This document shows, in pieces, positions 8,911 through 17,519 of a DNA stretch of 64,000 nucleotides. The position numbers and the translations under genes are program-made. A model generated the notes under the pieces. The model saw nothing but the letters and a program-made list of their open reading frames with translations, was not told the DNA's origin and did no database searches. Numbering within the stretch: the first letter of the stretch is position 1; each line of letters opens with the position of its first letter. Source of the DNA: PALSA-894 sp963734185 (GTDB lineage: Bacteria; Pseudomonadota; Alphaproteobacteria; Rhizobiales; Xanthobacteraceae); assembly GCA_963734185.1 (NCBI GenBank), contig CAVTGA010000002.1, positions 2,232,001 to 2,296,000 of the forward strand, read 5' to 3'.

Positions 8911-9876
8911 ATGGCGGTCTACACCGATGTGTCGGCCGAAGAGCTTGAGGCGTTCATCGATGGCTACGACATCGGCGAGCTGCTTTCCTACAAGGGCATC
9001 GCGGAAGGCGTCGAGAACTCGAACTTCCTCGTCCATACCAGCAGCGGCCATTACATTCTCACCCTGTACGAGAAACGCGTCGCGCCCGGCGACCTGCCGT
9101 TCTTCCTCGGGCTGATGGAGCACCTGTCGGCGCGCGGGCTCACCTGCCCGCAGCCGGTGAAGAACCGCGCCGGCGAAGTGCTGGGTCGGGTCGCGGGCCG
9201 GCCGGCGGCGATCGTCACCTTTCTCGACGGCATGTGGATCAGGCGGCCGAGCGCGGCGCACGGCGCGGCGGTGGGCGAAGCGCTGGCGCGCTTCCATCTC
9301 GCCGGCGCCGGCTTCACGCTGACCCGCGCGAACGCGCTTTCGGTCAAAGGCTGGCGCCCGCTGTTCGCGGCCGCCGGGCCGCGCGCCGATACGGTGCAAC
9401 GCGGCCTGCATGACCTGATCGCGGGCGAGCTTGCGCATCTCGAAGCCAACTGGCCGCACGGCCTGCCGCAGGGCGTGATCCATGCTGATCTGTTTCCCGA
9501 CAACGTGTTCTTTCTCGGCGACAGGCTCTCGGGCCTGATCGACTTCTACTTCGCCTGCACCGACACGCTCGCCTACGACATCGCCATCTGCCTCAACGCC
9601 TGGTGCTTCGAGCCGGATCATTCCTACAACGTGACCAAGGGCCGTGCGTTGCTTTCCGCCTACATGAAGGTGCGGCCGCTGACGTCCGCCGAGCTGGTCG
9701 AATTCCCGCTGCTCAATCGCGGCGCGGCGCTGCGGTTCCTGCTGACGCGGCTGGTCGACTGGCTCGACGTGCCGCCGGGCGCGCTGGTCCGGCCAAAGGA
9801 CCCGCACGAATATTTCCGCAAGCTGCGCTTCCATCAGGCGATCGCAAGCGCGCGCGACTACGGGATCGATGCATGA
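8911..9876 (+). CDS. thrB: Homoserine kinase, APH-fold type (ThrB)
   Basis: A 321-residue kinase of the aminoglycoside-phosphotransferase fold that phosphorylates homoserine in threonine synthesis; this is the alphaproteobacterial form, unrelated to the GHMP-type ThrB of enterics. It opens MAVYTDVSAEELEAFIDGYD and has the catalytic loop VIHADLFPDNVFF followed by the metal-binding GLIDFYFA. It starts 11 bases after ispH, and its TGA overlaps the rnhA ATG (ATGA, 9873-9876), so translational coupling is likely. The ispH-thrB-rnhA order is typical for Rhizobiales. Confidence 0.93.
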   Translation: MAVYTDVSAEELEAFIDGYDIGELLSYKGIAEGVENSNFLVHTSSGHYILTLYEKRVAPGDLPFFLGLMEHLSARGLTCPQPVKNRAGEVLGRVAGRPAAIVTFLDGMWIRRPSAAHGAAVGEALARFHLAGAGFTLTRANALSVKGWRPLFAAAGPRADTVQRGLHDLIAGELAHLEANWPHGLPQGVIHADLFPDNVFFLGDRLSGLIDFYFACTDTLAYDIAICLNAWCFEPDHSYNVTKGRALLSAYMKVRPLTSAELVEFPLLNRGAALRFLLTRLVDWLDVPPGALVRPKDPHEYFRKLRFHQAIASARDYGIDA

Positions 9877-10346
9877 GCGAGCCCGCGTCCGAGCAGCACG
9901 TCATCATCTACACGGATGGCGGATGCGCGCCGACCAATCCGGGGCCGGGCGGCTGGGCCGCCATCCTCATCAAAGGCAAACACCGCAAGGAATTGAAGGG
10001 CGGCGAAGCGCACACGACCAACAACCGCATGGAGCTGACCGCGGCGATCTGCGGACTCGAAGCCTTGAAACGGCCCTGCGTCGTCGACATGCACACCGAC
10101 AGCCAGTATGTGCGCGACGGTATCACCAAATACATCAACAATTGGAAACGCAACGGCTGGCGCACCGCCGCGAAAGAACCGGTGAAGAACGTCGACCTGT
10201 GGCAGCGCCTCGAGGCCGCCCGCGGCGCCCACACCGTGCGCTGGCATTGGGTAAGGGGCCACTCCGGCGATCGGCTCAACGACCGTGCGGATCAGTTGGT
10301 GCGCGAGGCGAGGGACGCGATCAGGGCGGGCGAGAAGCCCGGCTGA
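9873..10346 (+). CDS. rnhA: Ribonuclease HI
   Basis: A 157-residue RNase HI, which removes RNA from RNA:DNA hybrids. The catalytic acidic residues are visible: Asp15 in YTDGG, Glu54 in MELTA, Asp76 in HTDSQY and the C-terminal Asp in LNDRADQL. The conserved WHWVRGHSGD handle also matches. The start is fixed by the ATGA overlap with thrB and the MSEPASEQHVIIYTDGG opening. Its last 55 bases overlap the 3' end of the convergent DUF2778 gene, an unusually long tail-to-tail overlap in which both frames encode their own C-termini. Confidence 0.96.
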   Translation: MSEPASEQHVIIYTDGGCAPTNPGPGGWAAILIKGKHRKELKGGEAHTTNNRMELTAAICGLEALKRPCVVDMHTDSQYVRDGITKYINNWKRNGWRTAAKEPVKNVDLWQRLEAARGAHTVRWHWVRGHSGDRLNDRADQLVREARDAIRAGEKPG

Positions 10347-11308
10347 TCGAGGCTTGCAACGACGATCAGCCGCTTGACCTTGCCGTCCTTGTATGCGCGC
10401 AGGAACGCTGCGTAATTCTTGAACGACACGCAGCCGTTGGATTGGCCGTTCGGGCCGAGCAGGTAGCTGTGCGTCAGCAGGCCGGTGCGTCCGAAGATCG
10501 CCTCCGCGCCGCCGACGGGATGCATCCGCAGCGCCTCGTCGCCGTGGAACAGCGCCTCGCGCGGCGCAAGATCATAGACGTGCGGCGGCGTCGCGCCGTG
10601 CATCTTCACGTGCACGTAGCGCGGATCGTCCATCTTGGGCCCGAGGCCCGAATGCGCTTCGAGCTTGGTTCCGTCCGGCATGTGCACGGTGCGCGTCTCG
10701 ATCTCGTAGATCGCGGTCAGGCCGCCATCGCGCATGCGGCTCGGCGCGATGCTCGGCCCGTCGGTCAAGATGCCGCCGGTCGGCGCGTAGGCGAGCGCAG
10801 GCCCGATCTCCGGAGCGATCTTGAGGAGCCGCTCGAAGGGCGAAGGTTCGGCCGCCTTTGAGAGCATCCTGTTTCGCTGTGCCAGGGCCAAGTCGGAGGG
10901 GCGCGGCGTCGGCACCGGTACGGCCTGCCCGACGGCGGGCGGCCGTTGCGGCGGGATGCTCTGCGTGGTCGCAACGTCAAACCGGCTCGTCCGCGCGGCT
11001 GACAGCAGCTTGGGCGAAATCGGCGGCGTCTGCGCGAACGTTTTGGCGAAGCCCAGCGGGCGGGCCGAATAGAGCAGGCCGGCCTCGATGGTGAAGGTGG
11101 GAACGTGAGGCGGTGCCGTCAGCGCGACCGGCTGTGCCGTCGGCACGGCGTCCCCTGTTTCCGCGGCGAGCTTGGCGTAAAGGCCCCAAGCGCCGGCGAG
11201 CGCGATGATCGCGAGCGCCATGCCGCCGAGAATTGTCTGCGGGCGGGCGTTTTGGGCGGGATGCTCGCGAAATGCCGCGCAACCGTCATCGGTGCCGATG
11301 CCGCTCAT
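10292..11308 (-). CDS. DUF2778 L,D-transpeptidase-like envelope protein
   Basis: A 338-residue protein with one N-terminal transmembrane helix (about residues 28-48), a long Pro-rich linker and a C-terminal DUF2778 domain from about residue 190. The domain has the L,D-transpeptidase-type active site HSYLLGPNGQSNGC, with His280 and the nucleophile Cys293. DUF2778 includes the Tlde1 type VI effectors that cut or exchange peptidoglycan tetrapeptides; here there is no secretion gene or immunity gene nearby, so a chromosomal peptidoglycan-editing role is more likely. A perfect CtrA box lies about 85-100 bases upstream in the right orientation. The 3' end overlaps rnhA by 55 bases. Confidence 0.82.
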   Translation of the reverse strand: MSGIGTDDGCAAFREHPAQNARPQTILGGMALAIIALAGAWGLYAKLAAETGDAVPTAQPVALTAPPHVPTFTIEAGLLYSARPLGFAKTFAQTPPISPKLLSAARTSRFDVATTQSIPPQRPPAVGQAVPVPTPRPSDLALAQRNRMLSKAAEPSPFERLLKIAPEIGPALAYAPTGGILTDGPSIAPSRMRDGGLTAIYEIETRTVHMPDGTKLEAHSGLGPKMDDPRYVHVKMHGATPPHVYDLAPREALFHGDEALRMHPVGGAEAIFGRTGLLTHSYLLGPNGQSNGCVSFKNYAAFLRAYKDGKVKRLIVVASLDQPGFSPALIASLASRTN

Positions 11309-11392
11309 TCCCCCTCACGCACGCACGCAACAATACTGACGCTCTGCTCCGACGAAACCCGGAGCAACCGACGTGCATTAGGGCGGTTTTTC

Positions 11393-11408
11393 GTTAAATG
11401 CAGATTAA
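11393..11408 (-). promoter_or_regulatory. CtrA binding site (TTAA-N7-TTAAC) upstream of the DUF2778 gene
   Basis: Read on the minus strand the sequence is TTAATCTGCATTTAAC, an exact match to the full CtrA consensus including the final C. It is 85 bases upstream of the DUF2778 start and oriented towards it. CtrA is the master cell-cycle response regulator of alphaproteobacteria, so division-linked expression of this peptidoglycan enzyme is the inference. A -10 candidate (CTAATG) is only suggestive. Confidence 0.65.
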
Positions 11409-11425
11409 GTACGGGGGCCGCGCAG

Positions 11426-11441
11426 GCCGGCCGCGGCCGGC
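11426..11441 (-). terminator. GC-rich perfect palindrome after the peroxiredoxin gene
   Basis: Sixteen bases form an exact palindrome of G and C, extendable by three more pairs across one mismatch (11422-11445). It lies 25 bases beyond the peroxiredoxin stop on the minus strand and next to the CtrA box. A transcript end for that gene is plausible, but no T-run follows, so it is not a textbook intrinsic terminator. Confidence 0.4.
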
Positions 11442-11466
11442 TTGCGCCGCAATAACCTGGCGGATG

Positions 11467-11952
11467 CTACATGCCCTTCAGCAGGTTCTCCGCGCCGGAA
11501 ATGTCCGCCTTGCCGGGCGCGTCCTCGATGTTGAGCGTCTTCACCACGCCGTCCTCGACCACCATGCAGTAGCGCTTCGAGCGCACGCCCATGCCGCCGG
11601 CGGACATGTCGTTGTCGAGGCCGATCGCCTTGGCGAAATCGCCGCTGCCGTCGGCCAGCACCTCGACCTTGCCTTCGGCGCCGCTCGCCTTCTTCCATTC
11701 GTTCATGACGAACACGTCGTTGACCGCCGTGACCGCGATGGCGTCGATGCCCTTGGCCTTGATCTTGTCGGCGTTGGTCACGAAGCCCGGCATGTGGTTC
11801 TTGTGGCAGGTCGGCGTGAAGGCGCCGGGAACCGCGAACAGCACGACCTTCTTGCCCTTGAACACCTCGTCCGTGCTCTTCCATCCCGGCCCCTCGGCCG
11901 TCATCACTCTGAACTTGCCGTCCGGCAGACGATCGCCGACCTTGATGGCCAT
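11467..11952 (-). CDS. Peroxiredoxin, Prx5/AhpE-type
   Basis: A 161-residue thiol peroxidase that reduces hydrogen peroxide and organic hydroperoxides. The peroxidatic site is VPGAFTPTCHKNHMPGF with Cys49; a further cysteine near residue 126 (RYCMVV) is a possible resolving partner. The start at 11952 is supported by GGAGGAAGC and by the MAIKVGDRLPDG opening typical of the family. No signal peptide, so cytoplasmic. It stands alone, downstream of the DsbD-N-domain gene on the same strand with about 100 bases between them, a neighbourhood that hints at shared thiol redox duty. Confidence 0.93.
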   Translation of the reverse strand: MAIKVGDRLPDGKFRVMTAEGPGWKSTDEVFKGKKVVLFAVPGAFTPTCHKNHMPGFVTNADKIKAKGIDAIAVTAVNDVFVMNEWKKASGAEGKVEVLADGSGDFAKAIGLDNDMSAGGMGVRSKRYCMVVEDGVVKTLNIEDAPGKADISGAENLLKGM

Positions 11953-12051
11953 GATACGCTTCCTCCGTCTTGGGATTGATGCAGCAGAACTCGTTGGCGG
12001 CCGCCGGGCGCGACGGCGTTGTTGTACGACCAATTTAGCGCGCCCGCGCGA

Positions 12052-12909
12052 TTAGTCGAGACGGTAAGGGACCTCGATCGCGTGCGCGCCGGCGACCGCG
12101 GTCAGTCTGAGGACCGCGCCGTGCGGCGTCGCGCCGGGCGGCAATCCGTCGAGATCGAACGCGAACCGTCGCAGGCCCGTGGGCGCGCCGCTGGCCGGAG
12201 CGGGGACCGGCAGCGCCCAGTCGGCGCTTGGCCCTTCGGCGAACAGCTCGACCGCGGCGTCGGCCGGTGCCGCGACGTCGACGATGACCTTGCCGGCCTC
12301 GCGTTGCACCGCGCGGATCGCAAGCGCCTCGCCGGAGCCGAGCACGGCCGGTTTCGGGATCGACGCCTCCGCGCGCATCAGTGCCTCGGTGTGCACGCCG
12401 GCGGTCTGCTTCAGCGCGAGCTCTGCCTTGCCCTGCGCGGGCACGCACAGCTTTTCGCACACGGCGTAGTCGATCGTCAGGCGTAGGGTGACGGGCTTGG
12501 CGGAATCCTGGGCCACGACGTCGAGCGGAAATACGACGCGGTCCTTGTAGCCGATCGAGATGCCGCCCGGGTCGGGAAGCCGTAGCGGCGCCGGATAGCG
12601 TACGTGCACGGCCTTCACGTTCTGCGACGCGGTAAAGTCGAATCGCGGCGGCACGCCCGAGTCACCCGGGTAGCGCCAATAGGTCTTCCAGCCGGGCGCA
12701 AGACGGACCTCTATCCCGGCGCCATGCACGGCCGCGCCTGCGACGCGGTGCGGCGATCCTGCGATCAGCCGCACGGCCGAATAGGCCGTGCCGTCCCACT
12801 GCGACTCTTCGGCCGCGCCCGCCACGCGGGCGCCTGCCAACAAGAAAACAAGATTGGCGCCGAGCATGCATGCCAGCGCGGCCGAAATTCGAGCGGGAAC
12901 GAGCGACAT
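12052..12909 (-). CDS. Exported protein with a DsbD N-terminal-like (thiol:disulfide interchange) domain
   Basis: A 285-residue protein with a signal peptide (MSLVPARISAALACMLGANL and following, cleaved about AGA) and then the immunoglobulin-like DsbD alpha-type domain. The recognisable features are APGWKTYWRYPGDSGVPP and the redox motif VCEKLCVP, a CxxxC that in the family accepts reductant from a membrane partner. The transmembrane and thioredoxin parts of full DsbD are absent, so it is a stand-alone periplasmic domain, common in Bradyrhizobium relatives. I took Met at 12909 as start because the hydrophobic signal begins there; no strong ribosome-binding site was seen. Confidence 0.82.
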   Translation of the reverse strand: MSLVPARISAALACMLGANLVFLLAGARVAGAAEESQWDGTAYSAVRLIAGSPHRVAGAAVHGAGIEVRLAPGWKTYWRYPGDSGVPPRFDFTASQNVKAVHVRYPAPLRLPDPGGISIGYKDRVVFPLDVVAQDSAKPVTLRLTIDYAVCEKLCVPAQGKAELALKQTAGVHTEALMRAEASIPKPAVLGSGEALAIRAVQREAGKVIVDVAAPADAAVELFAEGPSADWALPVPAPASGAPTGLRRFAFDLDGLPPGATPHGAVLRLTAVAGAHAIEVPYRLD

Positions 12910-13016
12910 GGCCCGGGATTTAAGGAGGCCCGCGCGCTTGCGCCACTGAATTCGGCGTGATCGGGCACCATGAAGATTCGATTCCAATGAATGGTCGGAA
13001 AGGGTAACCTCGCGCC

Positions 13017-13634
13017 ATGAAGATCGTACGCAAACCGGGGGCGAAGACCGGCAGTCGGGGCTATCTCGACGGCCAGATGCTGATCGCCATGCCGGCGATG
13101 CGCGACGAGCGGTTTTCGCGCAGCGTCATCTACGTCTGCGCGCATTCGTCCGAAGGCGCGATGGGCATCGTCGTCAATCAGCCGGCCGCCAACGTCAATT
13201 TTCGCGACCTGCTGGTTCAGCTCGAAGTCATCCCGGCCGCCGACTTGATCGAACTGCCGCAGCAGGCCGACGTCGTGAAAGTGCTCAAGGGCGGCCCGGT
13301 CGAGACCGGGCGCGGGTTCGTGCTGCACTCGGCCGACTTTTTCATCGAGAACTCGACGCTGCCGATCGACGACGGCATCTGCCTGACCGCGACGCTCGAC
13401 ATCCTCAAGGCGATCGCACGCGGCAAGGGGCCCGAGAGCGCGGTGCTCGCCCTCGGTTATGCCGGCTGGGCGCCGGGACAGCTTGAGACCGAGATCCAGG
13501 AGAACGGCTGGCTGCACTGCTCGGCCGATGCGGAGTTGATCTTCGGTCCCGACACCGACGGCAAGTACGAACAGGCGCTCAAGAAGCTCGGCGTCCACCT
13601 CGGCATGCTGTCGAGCGAAGCCGGCCACGCGTAA
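13017..13634 (+). CDS. YqgE/AlgH family protein
   Basis: A 205-residue DUF179 (YqgE/AlgH) protein of unknown biochemical role. Matches include GYLDGQMLIAMPAMRDERFSRSVIYVCAHS near the N-terminus, GAMGIVVNQP, and KGGPVETGRGFVLHS. No transmembrane segment or signal. It diverges from the DsbD-N gene and runs into a long palindromic repeat shared with the convergent gene downstream. Family membership is clear; function is not. Confidence 0.92.
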   Translation: MKIVRKPGAKTGSRGYLDGQMLIAMPAMRDERFSRSVIYVCAHSSEGAMGIVVNQPAANVNFRDLLVQLEVIPAADLIELPQQADVVKVLKGGPVETGRGFVLHSADFFIENSTLPIDDGICLTATLDILKAIARGKGPESAVLALGYAGWAPGQLETEIQENGWLHCSADAELIFGPDTDGKYEQALKKLGVHLGMLSSEAGHA

Positions 13635-13640
13635 TGCTTA

Positions 13641-13770
13641 TCCCTCCCCCGAAGGGGGAGGGTGCCGAGCGCAGCGAGGCGGGTGGGGATATCGCAAGAT
13701 TGCACGAACCCCACCCGTCTCCTCGTTCGCTGCGCTCACTCGGAGCCACCCTCCCCCTTCGGGGGAGGGA
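13641..13770. repeat. Large inverted REP-like element, CCCTCCCCC-GAA-GGGGGAGGG hairpins at both ends
   Basis: Two copies of a 9-base-pair hairpin (13642-13662 and 13749-13769) flank an imperfect inverted repeat that includes GCGCAGCGAG and its complement and GGGTGGGG paired with CCCCACCC. The element exactly fills the gap between the convergent yqgE and Cys-rich genes and could terminate transcription in both directions. It is typical of dispersed Rhizobiales palindromes. Confidence 0.8.
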
Positions 13771-13776
13771 TGAAGA

Positions 13777-14397
13777 TCACCGCAGACAAGCCTGAGCCGG
13801 CGGATTGGTCGGCACGTTCGGGTGGTTCTGCCGCATGGTGCGGAAGAAATGCTGGTTGGCGAAGGTGTCGCCGAGCGGAGCGGCGGCAGACCAGATGCCG
13901 TCGCAGGCGTCCTGCCGGCAGTTGCCGCCGAGCGTGCTCATCGCGCTCTGCTGCACCGGGCAGGTGCAGGTGGCCTTGTTCGGGTCGTTGCTGTCGACCA
14001 CGCAAGGCGCGCCGTAGCACCAGGCCCACACCGTATCGCGGCTCTGGCACGAGAGCGTCCGGTTGGTATCGTTGTAGCGGTTCGAGTAAGTCGAGATCAG
14101 GTAGGTGCGGCCCTGCTGCGTGACCGGCGCGCGGTCCTCGCAGGCGCCCGGGCCCATCGAGAAGCCCTTCACGACGTCGCAGGAGCACAGCGCGCGCTCG
14201 ATGACGTAGTTGCCGAGGCGATCGAGCGTCGGAATTCCCGAGCACGGCGCCTTGATGCACAGCGCGTAGGTGCCTTCGCAGAAGGTGGCTTGGCTCTGCA
14301 TCTGGGTGGCGGTCGAGGCGGCATCGCGCGGCTGCGCGGCGGCAAGCGTGGAAACAGCGGCAACAGCTGCGGCGGTGAGCAACGTGACGGATTTCAT
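13777..14397 (-). CDS. Cysteine-rich exported protein of unknown function
   Basis: A 206-residue protein with a clean signal peptide (MKSVTLLTAAAVAAVSTLAA, cleaved after AQ or nearby) and 14 cysteines in the mature part. There is an apparent internal duplication: C-x3-APC followed by A-x-C-x-C occurs once near residues 50-80 and again near 120-145. I do not recognise a family. The even cysteine number and export suggest disulfide bonding in the periplasm. The start at 14397 follows GGGAGG with good spacing. Downstream it abuts the large palindromic repeat. Confidence 0.7.
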   Translation of the reverse strand: MKSVTLLTAAAVAAVSTLAAAQPRDAASTATQMQSQATFCEGTYALCIKAPCSGIPTLDRLGNYVIERALCSCDVVKGFSMGPGACEDRAPVTQQGRTYLISTYSNRYNDTNRTLSCQSRDTVWAWCYGAPCVVDSNDPNKATCTCPVQQSAMSTLGGNCRQDACDGIWSAAAPLGDTFANQHFFRTMRQNHPNVPTNPPAQACLR

Positions 14398-14500
14398 GCG
14401 AGCCTCCCGAGGCAATTTGAGGACGCGTTACGATTTGTGCACAATCCACGTTAGCAGGGCCGGAATGTCGGGTCGATCACCGCGGGGAGGCGCGTTCGCG

Positions 14501-17377
14501 CTATTGCGCGGCCTGCTGCGGCGGCTGGTTCGACACCAGCGTGATCGCCTGCTCGGCCGTCATCGGCTCGCCGAAGGCGAAGCCCTGCGCGTATTCGCAG
14601 CCGAGCTGGTAAAGCTCCACCGCGTCCGCCTCGGTCTCGGCGCCCTCGGCCACCACGTCCATGCCGAGATCGTGGGCGAGCGCGATGATGGAGCGCAGGA
14701 TGACCGGCCGGCTGCCCTTGCCGGTGGTGCGCACGAACGACTGGTCGATCTTGATGGTGTCGAACGGGAAGCGCTGCAGGTAGGCAAGCGAAGAGTGGCC
14801 GGTGCCGAAGTCGTCGAGCGAGAGGCTGGCGCCGAGTTCGCGCATGCGGGTCAGCATCTGCGCGGCATATTCCGGGTTCTCCATGACGAGCGATTCGGTC
14901 AATTCGAGCTTGAGCGTGCCGCGCGCGACCGCTGAGCGCGACAGCACGGTGCGCAGGTCCTGGATCAGGTCGTGGCGCAGCAGCTGGCGCGACGAGATGT
15001 TGACGCTCGCGAACAGCGGATAACGCAGCCGGGTCTGGCGCTGCCAGGCGGCGAGCTGGCGCGCGGTGCGGTCGAGCACGAACAGGCCGATGTCGATGAT
15101 CAGCCCGGTCTCCTCGGCGATCGCGATGAATTCCGCCGGCGCCAGGCGGCCCATCTTGGGATGATCCCAGCGCAGCAGCGCCTCGAAGCCGGCGACCGAG
15201 CGATCCTCGAGCCATACGATCGGCTGATAGAGGATCGTCAGCTCCTCGCGCTCGACCGCGCGCCGCAGCTCGGTCTCGAGCGTCAGGCGGTCGCTCTTGC
15301 GCCCGCGCATCGCCGGCTTGAACACCTCGATGCGGTCGCCGCCGATGCGCTTGCCGTGATACATGGCGAGCTCGGCATCCTTGAGGATGTCCTCGTGCTT
15401 CTGCGGCTGGCTGTCGGCGACGAGCGCGAGCCCAATCGAGGCGGTGAGCAGGATCTCGCGGTCGTTGAAGGTGATCGGCGCCTTCAAGGTGCGGCGGATG
15501 GTGTCGGCGAACGCGGTGATGCGCGTCGGCTCGCGCTCCGAGAGCAGCAGCAGGCCGAACTGGTCGCCGGCCAGCCGCGCCAGCGTGTCCTGCGGCTTGA
15601 GCAGCCGGCCGAGCCGGCGGGCAAGCGTGAGCAGGATCGAATCGCCGACCGCGATGCCGACCGAATCGTTGACCTGCTTGAAGCGATCGAGGTCGATCAC
15701 CATCACGGTCGGACGGATCGTGGAGTCGGCCTTGGCGAACGACAGCGCCGCATCGAGGCGATCGAGGAACAGCTCGCGATTGGGCAATCCGGTCAGGTTG
15801 TCGTGCACCGCATCGTGCAGCAGGCGTTCCTCGGAGGTCTTGAATTCGGTCACGTCGGTGAGCGTGCCGACCAGACGCACGACCTCGCCGTCGGATCCGA
15901 CCACGGGCCGTGCCTTCAGGGCGAACCACATGTAGTGGCCGTCGAGCGTGCGCAGGCGGAAATCGAGCACCAGGCGGCCGCGGCGCTGGTCGATCACGCC
16001 GTCGAGCGAGGCGCGGAAACGGTCGCGATCCTGCGGATGCAGGAGCTCGAGCCAGTCCGCCGCCGAGCCGCCGAGCGCGCCGCGCTTCAAGCCGAGCAGC
16101 GCCTCGGTCTCCGGACTGGTGAACACCTTGTCGGCCGGGACGTCCCAGTCCCAGATCATGTCGCCGGCGCCGGTCAACGCGAGGGCGCGGCGCTCCACGT
16201 CGGACACGATGGTGGTGGCGACGCCGCCGGCGAATGCGTGCTGCATCACCGTGAAACCGATCAACATGACGATGAGGACGAGGCCGCCGAGCAGCGCCGG
16301 ACCGACGATGTCGTTGGTGACGATTCCCGTCACCGCCATGCTGGCGGCGAACACCCACACCACGAACAACAGCCAGGTCGGGATCAGCAGCACCGCGCGA
16401 TCGAAGCCGTGGGTCGCGAGATAGACCACGAGGCCGAAGCCCGCGACCGCGACGATCGCAAGCGACATGCGCGCGACCCCGGACGCGACCGCCGGATTGA
16501 AGAACGCGATCGCCGCGAGTGCGGCGAGGAACAACAGCCAGCCGGCGGTGATGTGGGCGTAGCGCACGTGCCAGCGGTTGAGGTTGAGATAGGCGAACAG
16601 GAACACGACCAGGGTGGCGGCAAGGATCGCCTCGCCCGAGGCGCGCCACACCCGCTCGGTGCCGGCGGAAAGGTCGAACACCTTGCCCCAGAACCCGAAG
16701 TCGGTACCGATATAGACCAGGACCGCCCAGCCGAGCGCGGCGGCGGCGGGGAACATCACGCTGCCCTTGACCACGAACAGAATGGTCAGGAACAGCGCAA
16801 GCAGACCGGCGATGCCGATGACGATGCCGTAGTAGAGGGTGAACGAGTTGACCTTGTCCTTGTAGGCGTCGGGCTCCCACAGATAGAGCTGCGGAAGCCG
16901 GTCGGTGCGCAGCTCCATCACGTAGGTGATGACCGTGCCGGGATCGAGCGTGATGCGGTAGATGTCGGCGCTCGGGTTCTCCTGGCGCTCGGGGCGGTCG
17001 CCGGAACTCGGCGTGACGTTGACGATGCGCTGCAGGCCGAGGTCCGGCCAGAACAGGCCGGAGCCGACCATGCGGTAGTGCGGCGCCACGATCAGGCGGT
17101 CGATCTGCTCGTCGCTGTTGTTGGCGAGCGCGAACACGATCCAGTTGTTGCCGGCCTCGCGCGCGCGCACTTCGATGCGCCGCACGATGCCGTCGGCGCC
17201 GGGTGCGGTCGAGACCTGGATGCGGTCGCCCTCGGTGCGCTGGCGCTCCACCGCGTCGGTCAGGTCGATCGCCGGCGCATCGATGCGGACATTCACCGCT
17301 TCGAGCGCGCGCACCGGCGTGCCGGGCGCGATGCTGAGCAGAATGGCGACCGCAGTGAGTGCGCCCAACAGACGCAA
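14501..17377 (-). CDS. 7TM receptor with PAS, degenerate GGDEF and EAL domains (cyclic-di-GMP phosphodiesterase)
   Basis: A 958-residue sensor. After a signal-like N-terminus come a periplasmic beta-rich domain (about 25-175), seven or so transmembrane helices (about 180-385), a PAS domain (about 390-510), GGDEF (about 520-690) and EAL (about 700-945). The GGDEF active site reads AGDQF (603-607), so diguanylate cyclase activity is probably lost. The EAL domain keeps EALLRW (732-737), ELTES, DDFGTG, KIDQSF and AEGAE, so it probably hydrolyses cyclic-di-GMP, with the GGDEF part perhaps binding GTP as a regulator. The periplasmic plus 7TM layout resembles 7TMR-DISM receptors. The ligand is unknown and no partner gene is adjacent. 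Confidence 0.88.
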   Translation of the reverse strand: MRLLGALTAVAILLSIAPGTPVRALEAVNVRIDAPAIDLTDAVERQRTEGDRIQVSTAPGADGIVRRIEVRAREAGNNWIVFALANNSDEQIDRLIVAPHYRMVGSGLFWPDLGLQRIVNVTPSSGDRPERQENPSADIYRITLDPGTVITYVMELRTDRLPQLYLWEPDAYKDKVNSFTLYYGIVIGIAGLLALFLTILFVVKGSVMFPAAAALGWAVLVYIGTDFGFWGKVFDLSAGTERVWRASGEAILAATLVVFLFAYLNLNRWHVRYAHITAGWLLFLAALAAIAFFNPAVASGVARMSLAIVAVAGFGLVVYLATHGFDRAVLLIPTWLLFVVWVFAASMAVTGIVTNDIVGPALLGGLVLIVMLIGFTVMQHAFAGGVATTIVSDVERRALALTGAGDMIWDWDVPADKVFTSPETEALLGLKRGALGGSAADWLELLHPQDRDRFRASLDGVIDQRRGRLVLDFRLRTLDGHYMWFALKARPVVGSDGEVVRLVGTLTDVTEFKTSEERLLHDAVHDNLTGLPNRELFLDRLDAALSFAKADSTIRPTVMVIDLDRFKQVNDSVGIAVGDSILLTLARRLGRLLKPQDTLARLAGDQFGLLLLSEREPTRITAFADTIRRTLKAPITFNDREILLTASIGLALVADSQPQKHEDILKDAELAMYHGKRIGGDRIEVFKPAMRGRKSDRLTLETELRRAVEREELTILYQPIVWLEDRSVAGFEALLRWDHPKMGRLAPAEFIAIAEETGLIIDIGLFVLDRTARQLAAWQRQTRLRYPLFASVNISSRQLLRHDLIQDLRTVLSRSAVARGTLKLELTESLVMENPEYAAQMLTRMRELGASLSLDDFGTGHSSLAYLQRFPFDTIKIDQSFVRTTGKGSRPVILRSIIALAHDLGMDVVAEGAETEADAVELYQLGCEYAQGFAFGEPMTAEQAITLVSNQPPQQAAQ

Positions 17378-17519
17378 AAGTCGTCCTCCCGGCTCCGCGA
17401 CCCCCGCCAGCCAAGGCTCCGATCAGTAGCCGGGCGAGCTTGAATCGGCAAGTTATTCGGCGTTAACCACGATCGGCGGCGCCGCCGTAACGTCATGCTC
17501 CGCGCGGCGCGATCCCAAG

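Noticed and set aside
10292..11308. The DUF2778 gene as a type VI effector
   Set aside because: There is no VgrG, Hcp, PAAR or immunity gene beside it, and it has an N-terminal membrane anchor and a CtrA box, so a chromosomal envelope role fits better.
14972..17443. An 823-codon open frame opposite the EAL gene
   Set aside because: It is a GC-rich shadow: its sequence has no domain motifs, while the minus strand encodes a complete PAS-GGDEF-EAL receptor.
17449..17470. A possible CtrA site (TTAT...GTTAAC) upstream of the EAL gene
   Set aside because: Spacing is six rather than seven and the first half is TTAT, so it fails the full consensus.
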